This document shows positions 18,724-27,350 of a stretch of DNA of 64,000 nucleotides, in pieces. The notes under the pieces were generated by a model. That model was given only the letters and a program-made list of their open reading frames with translations, was not told where the DNA came from and did not search any database. Numbering within the stretch: position 1 is the stretch's first letter; every line of letters starts with the position of its first letter. Position numbers and translations under genes: made by a program. The stretch comes from DATDIC01 sp963764525. Its GTDB lineage: Bacteria; Pseudomonadota; Alphaproteobacteria; Acetobacterales; Acetobacteraceae. Where the stretch lies: assembly GCA_963764525.1 (NCBI GenBank), contig CAVXTC010000020.1:116730-180729 (forward strand). The letters run 5' to 3'.

Positions 18724-19191
18724 TCAGTCTCTCTTGTTCTTCGGGTTCATCGCTGCGACGTCCAGGCTGCGCGGCTGCTGGCCTTCATGCGGGTGCTCGG
18801 CGCCGGCATAGACGTGCAGATGCTTCATCTGTTTGCGCTGCAGCGGGCCGCGGGTGATCATCCGCTCCACGGCTTTTTCCAGCACGCGCTCGGGATGCGC
18901 GCTCTCCAGCCGCTCACGGATGCTGCGGCCCTTGATGCCGCCGGCATAGCCGGTATGCCAGTGGAAGATCGATTGCTCGGCCTTGTTGCCGGTGACCCGC
19001 ACCTTGCCGGCGTTCACCACCACGATGTTGTCGCCGCAATCGACATGCGGGGTGAATTGCGGCTTGTGCTTGCCGCGCAGCCGGTTGGCGATGACCGATG
19101 CCAGGCGGCCGAGCACCACGCCCTCAGCATCGATCAGCACCCAGGCCTTCTGCACCTCCGCGGGTTTCAGCGAGAGGGTGGATTTCAACAT
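18724..19191 (-). CDS. rplM: 50S ribosomal protein L13
   Basis: The 155-residue early-assembly protein of the large subunit. Family features: WVLIDAEGVVLGRLAS, GKHKPQFTPHVDCGDNIVVV, NKAEQSIFHWHTGYAGG and ERVLEKAVERM. It is the first gene of the rplM-rpsI operon, followed by argC. The region upstream (19192-19440) carries no gene and must hold the promoter; I could not pick a convincing -35/-10 pair. Confidence 0.97.
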   Translation of the reverse strand: MLKSTLSLKPAEVQKAWVLIDAEGVVLGRLASVIANRLRGKHKPQFTPHVDCGDNIVVVNAGKVRVTGNKAEQSIFHWHTGYAGGIKGRSIRERLESAHPERVLEKAVERMITRGPLQRKQMKHLHVYAGAEHPHEGQQPRSLDVAAMNPKNKRD

Positions 19192-19529
19192 GTGCGGTCC
19201 CTTGGAACAGGCGGCGGCTTATGGCGGCAAAGCCTTGGCCGGTCAAGGCTTCCCTGAAGGTAGCGGGCTACCACAGGCAGTCTTTGCACGGATCGCCTCG
19301 GCGCCCTGGCGCGCCGATAGAGCATTCCGCAAGTAAAGGATTTGCAATCGTAAGTTGCATATCTGCAGACATTCCTGCGGATCGAGAGAATCTCGTCAGT
19401 ATCGGCCAGCCGCTCTGTCCCGAGTTGATCTGGTAACTTGGGGTCGAGCTGTATGTCGCCGACGGCCTTGTTTTGCGCGCTCGCGGTCAAAATCTGGGCG
19501 GCCGCACCTTCCTGGATCAGGCTGGTGAT

Positions 19530-19770
19530 CGTGCCGAATCACGACATAGGATATATCTATCTTGATGTTGACTTCGAGGCGGTTGGTGATGCCGCCGCGC
19601 ACGGTGACCGCTGCCGTGCCGATATTCTGCTCGACGCGGTTGATGAAAATGTTCCCGAAGGTAATTCCGGAAATGATCTGAAATCCGTTGACGCCGAGCT
19701 GGATCTGCGACCAGTAATCGGTACTCGAACGAGGGATCGATGACGATCTGGCCCTTCGGGGTTGGCCTCC
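19530..19770 (-). pseudogene. Remnant of an outer-membrane beta-barrel-like protein
   Basis: Two frames read PKGQIVIDPSFEY and then SQIQLGVNGFQIISGITFGN, followed by VEQNIGTAAVTVRGGITNRL and VNIKIDISYV. Alternating polar/hydrophobic strands and the family-like GNIFINRVEQNIGTAA phrase suggest a fragment of an outer-membrane channel or barrel domain. There is no start, the frame changes near 19722, and both ends are missing, so this is decayed DNA in the 830-base space between rplM and the NifU-like gene. The exact family is not certain. Confidence 0.5.
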
Positions 19771-20023
19771 GGAAGAAAAGTCGCCGATCGTTTGGCAGCT
19801 TACGACAGCGTGCCGCCACCCGGTCCGTGAACACCGCGAAATGGCGTGCATGCACGGGAAGGCCAGGTCCCGACTGACCCCGTCTTGCAACAGCCGCCCC
19901 GCTGTGATCACCGGTCTGGCCCAGCCGCCCCTTGTGTTCGTCGGGATTCGGACCGATGTAGCCGCTACCCCGGTCCTGTCCGCATCCTGGCGCCGGCACT
20001 TCAACACAACCTCAGGTCTGGTC

Positions 20024-20584
20024 ATGTTCATCGAGACTGAAGGCACGCCCAATCCCGCCACGCTCAAGTTCCTGCCCGGCCGCGACGTGATGGGCGCCGA
20101 CACCGCCGACTTCGCCTCGTCCGAGGCCGCGGTGCGGAGCCCGCTCGCCACCGCCCTGTTCGCGCTGCCCGGCGTGGCGCGGGTGTTCCTGGGCGGCGAC
20201 TTCGTGACGGTGACGAAGACCGATGCGATCGCCTGGGCCGCTCTGAAGCCGCAGGTGCTCGGCGCCATCATGGAACACTTCCTGTCCGGCCGCCCGATGT
20301 TGGAAGGCGCCGCCGAAGACGCCCAGTCCGAGGACGTGCTGCCCGAGGACGAAGAAATCGTCGCCCAAATCCGCGAGCTGCTCGACACCCGCGTCCGCCC
20401 GGCCGTCGCCGGCGACGGCGGTGACATCGTGTTCCGCGGCTATCGTGACGGAGTGGTGAAGCTGCACATGCAGGGCTCCTGCTCGGGCTGCCCGTCGTCC
20501 AGCGCGACGCTGAAGCACGGCATCGAGAACATGCTGCGCCATTACGTGCCTGAGGTGGTCGCGGTCGAGCAGGTGGACCTCTGA
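20024..20584 (+). CDS. NfuA-type Fe-S cluster scaffold/carrier (NifU domain protein)
   Basis: The 186-residue protein has an N-terminal Nfu_N domain (MFIETEGTPNPATLKFLPG) and a C-terminal NifU domain with the cluster-binding CSGCPSSSATLKHGIENML (CxxC). It delivers 4Fe-4S clusters to target enzymes. Its TGA overlaps the next gene's ATG (TGATG), so the two are translationally coupled. It heads a long rightward gene row. Confidence 0.93.
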   Translation: MFIETEGTPNPATLKFLPGRDVMGADTADFASSEAAVRSPLATALFALPGVARVFLGGDFVTVTKTDAIAWAALKPQVLGAIMEHFLSGRPMLEGAAEDAQSEDVLPEDEEIVAQIRELLDTRVRPAVAGDGGDIVFRGYRDGVVKLHMQGSCSGCPSSSATLKHGIENMLRHYVPEVVAVEQVDL

Positions 20585-21168
20585 TGCTCGACGCCGAGGC
20601 GCTTGACCGGCTGTTCCGCAATGCCCGCAGCTACAACAAATTCACCGACGAAGCCGTCTCCGACGACACGCTGCGGGAGCTGTACGAGCTGCTGAAATGG
20701 GGGCCGACCTCGGCCAACAGCTCGCCGGCCCGGTTCCTGTTCCTGCGCACGCGGGAGGCGAAGGAGCGGCTGGCGCCGGCGCTGTCGGCCGGCAACCACG
20801 ACAAGACGATGGCGGCGCCGGTGACCGTGATCGTCGCCTACGATCCGCGCTTTTACGATCATCTGCCGCGGCTGTTCCCGCACAACCAGGAGGCGCGCTC
20901 CTGGTTCACCGGCAATGATGCGCTGGCGGCGACCACCGCGTTTCGCAACGGCACGCTGCAAGGTGCGTACCTGATCATGGCGGCCCGCGCGGTTGGGCTG
21001 GACACTGGGCCGATGTCCGGCTTCGACAACGACAAGGTCGACGCGGAGTTCCTGCGCGGCCGCGGCTGGCGCTCGAACTTTCTGGTCAATCTCGGCCACG
21101 GCGACCCGGAGGGCGTGTTCCCCCGCTCGCCGAGGCTCGACTTCGAGGAAGCCTGCCAGCTCTTGTAG
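20584..21168 (+). CDS. RutE/HadB-like nitroreductase family protein (malonic semialdehyde reductase type)
   Basis: The 194-residue FMN-dependent reductase carries RSYNKFTDEAVSDDTLREL at the N-terminus, KWGPTSANSSPARFLFL (FMN phosphate contacts), AARAVGLDTGPMSGFD and NFLVNLGHGDPEG, the pattern of RutE. RutE reduces malonic semialdehyde to 3-hydroxypropionate in pyrimidine breakdown, but no rut genes are near, so a general aldehyde or nitro reductase role is also possible. Confidence 0.88.
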   Translation: MLDAEALDRLFRNARSYNKFTDEAVSDDTLRELYELLKWGPTSANSSPARFLFLRTREAKERLAPALSAGNHDKTMAAPVTVIVAYDPRFYDHLPRLFPHNQEARSWFTGNDALAATTAFRNGTLQGAYLIMAARAVGLDTGPMSGFDNDKVDAEFLRGRGWRSNFLVNLGHGDPEGVFPRSPRLDFEEACQLL

Positions 21169-21292
21169 CTCGTCCGGGGATGCTGCCGATCGGCGTGACC
21201 CCTCCCGCCGGCCTGGGTCTGCTTCGCTGCCCGAGCCTACGAGGGGAGGGTGAGAACAGAGCCCCCCGCCGGAGGGGATGGGCTTGGCCCCA

Positions 21293-21949
21293 ATGAATAT
21301 CCTCGCGCTCGACTCCGCGCTGGCGCGCTGTTCAGCCGCGATCGTCACAGACGGCCAGGTCATCGCGCTGCGCCAGGAATCCGTTCAGCGCGGCCAGGCG
21401 AGCCTGCTGGCGGTCATGGCCGAAACGGTACTCGCTGAAGCCGGACTGCTGGCCACCGAACTCGACCTGGTGACGGCAACGGTCGGCCCCGGCAGCTTCA
21501 CCGGCATTCGTGCAGGGCTGGCACTTGCGCACGGCATCGCGCTGGCTGCCGGCGTCCCGGTGATCGGCGTCAGCGTGGGTGAGGCGCTGGCCGAGGCGCT
21601 GCCGCATCTCGGGCATCGGACGCTGTGGGTGGCGATCGACAGCCGGCGCGGTCGGATCTTCCTTGAACGGGACGGCGCTGTTCAGGCCTTTGCCCTGGAG
21701 TCCCTGCCTGATACCGACGGCCCGCTCGCCATCGCCGGCGACGCTGCGATCGAGGTGGCGGCGCGGCTGGCGGCGCGTGGTGCCGATGTGATGCTGACCG
21801 ATGCCCGCCTGCCGCAGCCCCGCCACGTGGCGGTCGCCGCCTGCCGCCGCCATCGGGGTGAGCTGCTGCCGCGCCCGCCCCAGCCGCTTTATGTCGATCC
21901 GCCCGAAGCGCGCCTCCCGACCGGGCAGCGTCCGCCGCCAACCCAATGA
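21293..21949 (+). CDS. tsaB: tRNA threonylcarbamoyladenosine biosynthesis protein TsaB
   Basis: Inactive ASKHA-fold partner of TsaD needed for t6A at position 37 of ANN-decoding tRNAs. Recognised by MNILALDSALARCSAAIV, GPGSFTGIRAGLALAHGIAL and WVAIDSRRGRIFLE. The ATG at 21293 matches the usual family start; an ATG at 21278 is in frame but abuts a GGAGGGG with no spacing. The rimI-like gene follows at once, the usual tsaB-rimI pairing. Confidence 0.93.
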   Translation: MNILALDSALARCSAAIVTDGQVIALRQESVQRGQASLLAVMAETVLAEAGLLATELDLVTATVGPGSFTGIRAGLALAHGIALAAGVPVIGVSVGEALAEALPHLGHRTLWVAIDSRRGRIFLERDGAVQAFALESLPDTDGPLAIAGDAAIEVAARLAARGADVMLTDARLPQPRHVAVAACRRHRGELLPRPPQPLYVDPPEARLPTGQRPPPTQ

Positions 21950-21962
21950 TCGCAGCCAACCC

Positions 21963-22407
21963 ATGATCCCAGCCACTGGCGCGCACGCCGGGGCGCTTGC
22001 GGCGATCCACCGGTCCGCTTTCCCGCCGCAGGAATCCTGGGGGGCCGACGCGATTGCCGCTGCAGCTCGGGCTGCCCGGCAGCTTTGGGCTGCTGGACGG
22101 GCGCGGCGGCATGATCCTCGCCCGCGTGGCCGGCGACGAAGCGGAGATCCTGACGCTGGCGGTCATGCCGGACAGTCGCCGGCAGGGGCTCGGGGCGGCG
22201 CTGCTGATGGCGGCAATCAATCAGGCGGCCGGTTGCGGCGCCGGCGCCCTGTTCCTGGAGGTGGCCGAGCACAATGAAGCCGCCCGCGGGCTGTATGAAG
22301 CCGCCGGTTTTCATCCGGTCGGGCGGCGCCGCGGATACTATCCGGATGGCACCGACGCGCTGGTGCTGCGCGCCGAGCTCAGCCCTTGCGCAGCAGCAGC
22401 GTGCTGA
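21963..22407 (+). CDS. rimI: Ribosomal-protein-alanine N-acetyltransferase RimI (frameshift near 22062)
   Basis: GNAT acetyltransferase expected to acetylate the N-terminus of ribosomal protein S18. The start MIPATGAHAGALAAIHRSAF continues with SWGADAIAA, then after one frame change QLGLPGSFGLL, the acetyl-CoA loop MPDSRRQGLGAALL, and LYEAAGFHPVGRRRGYY. Total length is 3n+1 bases, so one surplus base near 22062 explains the split. Its end overlaps the convergent TusA-like gene by 29 bases. Confidence 0.88.
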
Positions 22408-22621
22408 TGCCGGCGGCATCGGTTTCCAGCGCAAGCACTTGGTGACCCTGCTCGCGCGCGGTGCGCGGCACGTTGCGCAAGGGTTCGTCGCCGCGCAGCC
22501 GGACCCGCAGGATTTGTCCGGAGTTCATCCGGTCAAGTGCCAGGCGTGTCCGCACGAAGGTCATCGGACAGGTTTCCTTCGTGATGTCGAGTTCCTGATC
22601 AGCCGATGGCATATCGGTCAT
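22379..22621 (-). CDS. TusA/SirA-like sulfur carrier family protein
   Basis: The 80-residue protein has the TusA fold: the N-terminal LDITKETCPMTFVRTRLALD with the cysteine in the conserved CP motif (residue 18), and a C-terminal strand ISTLLLRKG. TusA relays persulfide sulfur, for example to 2-thiouridine synthesis; whether this copy has that role or a redox role is open. It is transcribed against its neighbours. Confidence 0.88.
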   Translation of the reverse strand: MTDMPSADQELDITKETCPMTFVRTRLALDRMNSGQILRVRLRGDEPLRNVPRTAREQGHQVLALETDAAGISTLLLRKG

Positions 22622-22655
22622 GATACTGGGCTGCTTCTTGGCGACGCAAATACTC

Positions 22656-22684
22656 TTGCGAAACGGCCGCGCGTCACTTTATAT
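22656..22684 (+). promoter_or_regulatory. Likely sigma-70 promoter of the MucR gene
   Basis: TTGCGA (22656-22661), a 17-base spacer, and TTATAT (22679-22684), 32 bases before the MucR ATG. MucR proteins bind AT-rich DNA and often repress their own gene; the AT-rich stretch just after the -10 box would suit that. Confidence 0.55.
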
Positions 22685-22716
22685 GGGCCAAATTCTCCGG
22701 CTCGAAAGGGATTGCA

Positions 22717-23130
22717 ATGCCCGAGCATACGCCAAACAGTAATGTGCTGGGATTGACCGCACAAATCGTCTCTGCCCATGTGTCCAATAATTCGGTTTCT
22801 CCGGACTCGCTTCCGTCGCTGATCCAGGAGGTTTATAAGACCCTGGCTGGTGTCGGCAAGGAGCCGATCGAGGCAGAACGCCCGCAACCGGCGGTACCGG
22901 TGAAGAAATCGGTCTTTCCCGACCACATCATCTGCCTGGAGGATGGCAAGAAGCTGAAAATGCTGAAGCGCCACCTCAAGACCGCTTACAATATGACCCC
23001 CGAACAGTATCGGGAGCGCTGGGGATTGACGCCAGACTACCCGATGGTCGCGCCGAATTACGCGCGCCACCGCTCGTCCCTCGCCAAGAAGATCGGGCTC
23101 GGCACCAAGCCGCGAGTCGTTCGCAAGTAG
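22717..23130 (+). CDS. MucR/Ros family transcriptional regulator
   Basis: The 137-residue zinc-finger repressor. The DNA-binding part reads VFPDHIICLEDGKKLKMLKR with HLKTAYNMTPEQYRERWGL following; the C-terminal basic tail is GTKPRVVRK. As in many MucR proteins the second zinc cysteine is an aspartate (CLED). MucR proteins act as H-NS-like gene silencers of exopolysaccharide, motility and acquired genes in alphaproteobacteria. Confidence 0.94.
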   Translation: MPEHTPNSNVLGLTAQIVSAHVSNNSVSPDSLPSLIQEVYKTLAGVGKEPIEAERPQPAVPVKKSVFPDHIICLEDGKKLKMLKRHLKTAYNMTPEQYRERWGLTPDYPMVAPNYARHRSSLAKKIGLGTKPRVVRK

Positions 23131-23262
23131 CCGCCGGCGCGGTGTCGTCATGCGGGGTTTGCGCCCGCCCCGCTCGCCCCGGTAATCTCTCCCGCAGGGC
23201 CCGTCGGCGTTGACCGTCGGGTCCCGGGCCGAATGGCCTGGCGGGAAGCTGCGGCTCCGAAG

Positions 23263-23406
23263 CCGACGGTTCCCCCAGGGGGTAAACGCAGGGACGGGTA
23301 AACGCAGGGGACGACAAAGGACCATAGGGGCCACCATAAGGGGACGCCGAAAGGCGGCAATCCAAAGGGGGCGACCCAAACGGGACCACGCGACGGGGGA
23401 CCATAA
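23263..23406 (+). other. G-run array upstream of the Fur-family gene
   Basis: The 285 bases between the MucR and Fur-family genes hold no gene. Within 23263-23406 there are at least nine runs of three to five G on the plus strand, in near-repeats such as cgcaggg/cgcagggg and accatagggg/accataagggg/accataagg. The spacing would allow G-quadruplex folding in the non-template strand or the mRNA leader. Confidence 0.6.
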
Positions 23407-23414
23407 GGAACCGG

Positions 23415-23918
23415 ATGGAATCGCGCATCGAGCGCCTTTGCGTCGAACGGGGGCTGAAGATGACCGGCCAGCGCCGGGTGATCGCCCGCGTCCTGTCGGA
23501 GGCGTCCGACCACCCCGACGTCGAAGAACTCTATCGCCGCGCCGCTGCGCTCGACGAGCGCATCTCGATTGCCACGGTCTATCGCACCGTGCGCCTGCTC
23601 GAGGAAAAGGGCATCCTGGAGCGGCGCGATTTCGGCGGCGGACGGGCCCGCTATGAGCCGACCGAGCATGGCCATCATTATCACCTGATCGATGTCGATA
23701 CCGGCAAGGTCATCGAGTTCCAGAACCCGGAGCATGAAGGGCTGATGCAAAGCATTGCCAGGCGGCTGGGCTTCGATCTGGTTTCGCTGCGGCTCGAGCT
23801 GTTCGGCCGGCGGATCGATCAGCCGGCGCCGCGCGAACGGCGCTCCGAACGCGACGCCGAGCGCCGGCGCCTGGCCGACCCGGACCTCGATACGCGTCAG
23901 GACAGGCCGGCGCGGTGA
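23415..23918 (+). CDS. Fur family transcriptional regulator
   Basis: The 167-residue regulator has the Fur winged helix (KMTGQRRVIARVLSEA, SIATVYRTVRLLEEKGIL) and metal-site residues in HGHHYHLIDVDTGKVIEF. The C-terminal zinc CxxC pairs are absent, as in alphaproteobacterial Fur/Mur proteins that sense Fe or Mn. An arginine-rich tail follows. The start was set at ATG 23415, right after the G-run array. The stop overlaps the GTG of olsB (GTGA). Confidence 0.92.
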   Translation: MESRIERLCVERGLKMTGQRRVIARVLSEASDHPDVEELYRRAAALDERISIATVYRTVRLLEEKGILERRDFGGGRARYEPTEHGHHYHLIDVDTGKVIEFQNPEHEGLMQSIARRLGFDLVSLRLELFGRRIDQPAPRERRSERDAERRRLADPDLDTRQDRPAR

Positions 23919-24802
23919 CCGCCGAGCACCCGGCCGCCGCCGGCTTTCCCCCTGGTGGTGCTGCCCCTGATGGCCCGCATGGCGGCCCCAATGGGGTCCC
24001 CCGGGGCGGCCAGACCTTTCCGGAATTGCGCGCCGGCAATCTCGGTGTCCGATTGGCGGTCACCAACGCCGAACTCGATGCGGTGCAGGCGCTGCGCTAC
24101 CGCGTGTTCTATCTGGAGATGGGAGCAGCCGCCGATCCGGTGACCGCCGGCACCAGGCGCGACCGTGATGATTTCGATGCCGTGGCGGACCATCTGCTGG
24201 TGATCGATCACGCCATCGGCTCCGGCCCTGACGGGGTGGTGGGCACCTACCGGCTGATCCAGCACGATGCGGCGGCCCGCATCGGCCGCTTCTATTCGGC
24301 CGGCGAGTATGACATCACCCCGCTGCTGGGCTTTCCGGGGCGCCTGCTGGAGCTGGGCCGGTCCTGCGTCGATGCCGGCTACCGCAACCGCGCGGCAATG
24401 CAGTTGCTGTGGCGCGGCATCGCTGCCTATGTGTTCCAGTACCAGATCGACCTGATGTTCGGGTGCGCCAGCCTGCCGGGCATCGATCCCGACGTGCTGG
24501 CTCCCGAACTGAGCTATCTTTATTACAACCATCTGGCGCCGCCAGCGCTGCGGCCGCGCGCCCTGCCGCACCGCTATGTCGATATGCGCCGCGCTTTGCC
24601 GGGCGCCATCGATCCGCACACGCTGAATGGGCTGCCGCCGCTGATCAAGGGTTACCTGCGGCTCGGCGGTTTCGTCGGCGACGGCGCGGTGATCGACCCG
24701 CAGTTCAACACCACGGATGTCGCCGTTGTCGTCAAGACCGATCTCGTTACCGACAAATACTACCGTCATTATGAACGGCAGCTCCGCGACGCGCTCGATT
24801 AG
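23915..24802 (+). CDS. olsB: L-ornithine N(alpha)-acyltransferase OlsB (GNAT family)
   Basis: First enzyme of ornithine lipid synthesis: transfers a 3-hydroxyacyl group from ACP to ornithine, giving lyso-ornithine lipid. The 295-residue protein shows ALRYRVFYLEMGAAADP, FDAVADHLLVID, GVVGTYRLI and LLELGRSCVDAGYRNRAAM, typical of the family. A Pro/Gly-rich N-terminal stretch of about 30 residues precedes the domain. Start is GTG, overlapping the upstream stop. No olsA is in the window. Confidence 0.9.
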   Translation: MTAEHPAAAGFPPGGAAPDGPHGGPNGVPRGGQTFPELRAGNLGVRLAVTNAELDAVQALRYRVFYLEMGAAADPVTAGTRRDRDDFDAVADHLLVIDHAIGSGPDGVVGTYRLIQHDAAARIGRFYSAGEYDITPLLGFPGRLLELGRSCVDAGYRNRAAMQLLWRGIAAYVFQYQIDLMFGCASLPGIDPDVLAPELSYLYYNHLAPPALRPRALPHRYVDMRRALPGAIDPHTLNGLPPLIKGYLRLGGFVGDGAVIDPQFNTTDVAVVVKTDLVTDKYYRHYERQLRDALD

Positions 24803-24856
24803 ACAGGTGGTGGTTCTCAATCGTCCGTTGCTGGATGCAGGTGCGAGACTCCGGAC

Positions 24857-26488
24857 ATGACGGCGACGCGCCATCGCAACGCGATCGTCCCCCCCGACGA
24901 TCCTCTGGGCGATCGCCTGGGCGATCCCCGGGCTTCCGGAACGTCCGCGGCACACCGCGAGTCGCTGGTTGCCGAATCGGTGCTTACCCTGGAGCGACTT
25001 GCCGGCTGGCGGGCCGACCTGGCGGCGTTCCTGTTCGGCATGCTGTCGGCGGCCGCCCTGCCGCCGGTGTTCGCCCTGCCGGTGCTGCTGGTCGCGGTGC
25101 CGGCGCTGCTGGTGCTGATCGGCGCCGCGCGCAGCCCGGCGGTGGCGGCGCGGCGCGGCTGGTGGTTCGGTTTCGGGCTGCATCTTCTCGGCCTCTATTG
25201 GGTGACCGAGGCAATCCTGGTCGAGGCGGCGCGGTTCTGGTGGTTCGTGCCGATCGCGGTGCCGGCGTTGGCCGCCACGCTGGCGCTGTTCATCGCCCCG
25301 GCGGCGGCGCTGGCGCGGCTGACCGCGCCGGGCTGGCCGCGCGCGCTGACGTTAGCTGGTGCCTGGGTGCTGGGCGATCTGGCGCGGCAATTCGTGCTCA
25401 CCGGCTTTCCCTGGAACCTGTGGGGCAGCGTGTGGGAGTTTCCGGGCGTGCTGGGCGATGTGTTCATCCAGCCTGCGGCCTGGGTCAGCATCCACGGCCT
25501 GACCTTCGCCACGCTGCTACTCGCCGCCACACCGCTGCTCGGCGGGCGCTTGCAGATAGCGGGCGCGGCGGTGCTGGTGGCCTGGGCGGCGGCGGGGTTC
25601 GAGCGGTCACACGCGCCGCTGCCGGCAATGGCCACGCCGCTTCCGGTGGTGCTTGTCCAGGGCGATGTCGCCGAGGGACAGAAATGGGACCAGGCTATCG
25701 CGCAGCAGATTTTCACCCGCTACCTGGACCTCACGCGCCAGGGTGTCGCAGAGGCGGGGCCGGGCCCGAAAATCGTGATCTGGCCGGAAACTGCCAGCCC
25801 CTATCTGCTGGACCGGGAACCGTTGGCACGGGAGGCAATCGTCGCGGCGACGGGCGGGGCGCCGGCGTTGGTCGGTGCGGTCAGCTTCGACTCGGCCGGG
25901 CGTCCACGCAATACCCTATTTGCACTGGACGGCAGGGGCAGGATCGCCGCAAAATATGACAAATGGCATCTGGTCCCCTTTGGCGAGTATCAGCCGGACT
26001 GGGTGCCGATTCCCGTTCAGGTCGTGCCCGGCGGCGGCTTTGCACGTGGCTCGGGGCCGGCGACCCTGCGCGTGCCGGGAGCCCCTCCGTTCGGGCCGTT
26101 CATCTGCTACGAGGCGATTTTCCCCGGCCAGATCATCGATGCCGCGGACCGGCCGGCCTGGATGGTGAACATCACCAACGACGCCTGGTTCGGCAACTCG
26201 ACCGGGCCGCGCCAGCATCTTGCGGCGGCACGGATGCGTGCGGTGGAAGAAGGGCTGCCGCTGATGCGGGCGGCGAATACCGGCATCTCGGCGGCATTCG
26301 ATGCGCACGGGCACGAGCTGGGGCGCATCGGGATCGATCGGATCGGCGTGCTGGCGGTTCCGCTGACCGGGCCGCTGCCGGCCACCCTGTTCGCCCGCTT
26401 CGGGCTGCCGATTCCGCTGGGAATCGCCGCGATCGGGCTGGCGGCGGGATTGCTGGGCGGCCTGCCGGGAAGGCGGCGGGGGCGCTGA
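24857..26488 (+). CDS. lnt: Apolipoprotein N-acyltransferase
   Basis: Inner-membrane enzyme that N-acylates the lipid-modified cysteine of lipoproteins. The 543-residue protein has about six N-terminal membrane helices (from residue 55), then a periplasmic nitrilase domain with the catalytic triad in IWPETASPY (Glu), YDKWHLVPFGEY (Lys) and FICYEAIFPG (Cys), and a last helix near the C-terminus. A charged N-terminal extension of about 45 residues is longer than usual; a start further in is possible. It follows olsB by 54 bases. Confidence 0.95.
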   Translation: MTATRHRNAIVPPDDPLGDRLGDPRASGTSAAHRESLVAESVLTLERLAGWRADLAAFLFGMLSAAALPPVFALPVLLVAVPALLVLIGAARSPAVAARRGWWFGFGLHLLGLYWVTEAILVEAARFWWFVPIAVPALAATLALFIAPAAALARLTAPGWPRALTLAGAWVLGDLARQFVLTGFPWNLWGSVWEFPGVLGDVFIQPAAWVSIHGLTFATLLLAATPLLGGRLQIAGAAVLVAWAAAGFERSHAPLPAMATPLPVVLVQGDVAEGQKWDQAIAQQIFTRYLDLTRQGVAEAGPGPKIVIWPETASPYLLDREPLAREAIVAATGGAPALVGAVSFDSAGRPRNTLFALDGRGRIAAKYDKWHLVPFGEYQPDWVPIPVQVVPGGGFARGSGPATLRVPGAPPFGPFICYEAIFPGQIIDAADRPAWMVNITNDAWFGNSTGPRQHLAAARMRAVEEGLPLMRAANTGISAAFDAHGHELGRIGIDRIGVLAVPLTGPLPATLFARFGLPIPLGIAAIGLAAGLLGGLPGRRRGR

Positions 26489-26623
26489 GCGGGCCGTCGA
26501 GACCCTGCCGCGCTTCTTTTTTTGAGAAGAAGCGGTATTCGGTACGGATCATCTTGTGTTCACCCCCGAGATCGACTATTCCCGGTTGTAGGTTTCGATT
26601 TCCCTAACGCGGGGGCGGTCGTA

Positions 26624-26658
26624 TAAGTCCGATTGCAGGATTGTGTAAGTCCGGTTGC
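26624..26658 (+). promoter_or_regulatory. Direct repeats TAAGTCCGRTTGC, 22-bp period, upstream of the XRE regulator
   Basis: TAAGTCCGATTGC (26624-26636) and TAAGTCCGGTTGC (26646-26658) are spaced by exactly 22 bases, two helical turns, so a regulator dimer pair could bind one face of the DNA. They lie 65 bases before the XRE gene start, in a 234-base space that holds nothing else recognisable. Autoregulation by the XRE protein is the simplest guess. Confidence 0.5.
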
Positions 26659-26722
26659 GTAAGATTGGCCGGATGGCCCAGGTAGGTTGTGACGCAGCGG
26701 GTTGTGGCAGGGAGGGACGTTC

Positions 26723-27205
26723 ATGCTGGACCAGACCAAGGACAGTTCCTCCCCGCCGCGTCCCGAATCGGGTGCCGTGGCCGACAAGGACGTCCGGCCC
26801 AGCCCGATCGACGTGCATGTCGGCACCCGCATCCGGCTGCGCCGCACCTTGCTGGGGATGTCGCAGGAGCGGCTGGGCGACGCGCTGGGGCTGACCTTCC
26901 AGCAGGTGCAGAAATACGAACGCGGGGTGAACCGGGTTGGCGCCTCCCGGCTGTTCGACCTGTCGCGCGTGCTGGATGTGCCGATCAGCTTCTTCTTCGA
27001 CGATATGCCGGACGGCCTGTCCGGCTCGGCGGCGGTGGCGCGACGGGCCGCCGGGTTTGAAGACCGGCAGGACCCGTTCGGCGACGACACCATGAGCCGG
27101 CGGGAGACGCTGGAACTGGTCCGCGCGTATTACCGCATCGCGGATCCGGCGCTGCGCAAGAAAGTGTTTGAGCTGATCAAGTCGATGGGCCCGTCCGAGG
27201 CCTGA
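26723..27205 (+). CDS. XRE-family helix-turn-helix transcriptional regulator
   Basis: The 160-residue regulator has an XRE helix-turn-helix (GTRIRLRRTLLGMSQERLG, TFQQVQKYERGVNRVGASRL) preceded by a disordered 30-residue head, then a C-terminal region RRETLELVRAYYRIADPALR ending KSMGPSEA. This arrangement is the alphaproteobacterial HTH protein usually found between lnt and metK; metK is not visible here, where a REP-like repeat and an IS110 element follow. ATG 26723 has GGAGG 9 bases upstream. Confidence 0.92.
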   Translation: MLDQTKDSSSPPRPESGAVADKDVRPSPIDVHVGTRIRLRRTLLGMSQERLGDALGLTFQQVQKYERGVNRVGASRLFDLSRVLDVPISFFFDDMPDGLSGSAAVARRAAGFEDRQDPFGDDTMSRRETLELVRAYYRIADPALRKKVFELIKSMGPSEA

Positions 27206-27222
27206 ACCTGTGCGTAGGGCGT

Positions 27223-27282
27223 AGGGCGGAACAGCGCAGCGCATTCCGCCGCCGTCATGGCGGAATGCGCTGCGCTTATCCG
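27223..27282. repeat. REP-like palindrome, full copy, cut by the IS110 element
   Basis: Arms GCGCAGCGCATTCCGCC and GGCGGAATGCGCTGCGC face each other around gccgtcat, forming a long stem. The copy breaks off after cttatccg at 27282, where the IS begins; the missing end (gccctacg) appears on the other side of the IS at 28624-28631. Confidence 0.8.
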
Positions 27283-27350
27283 TTGGGGTGGACGGCCCCG
27301 CGGCATCTTGTGCCAAGGTTCGGCTGTCGAAACCTGAACCGGAGCCGTCC

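Noticed and set aside
22618..23379. 253-codon minus-strand frame over the MucR gene and the G-run array
   Set aside because: The Pro-rich sequence follows from the G-runs on the plus strand; the MucR reading is unmistakable.
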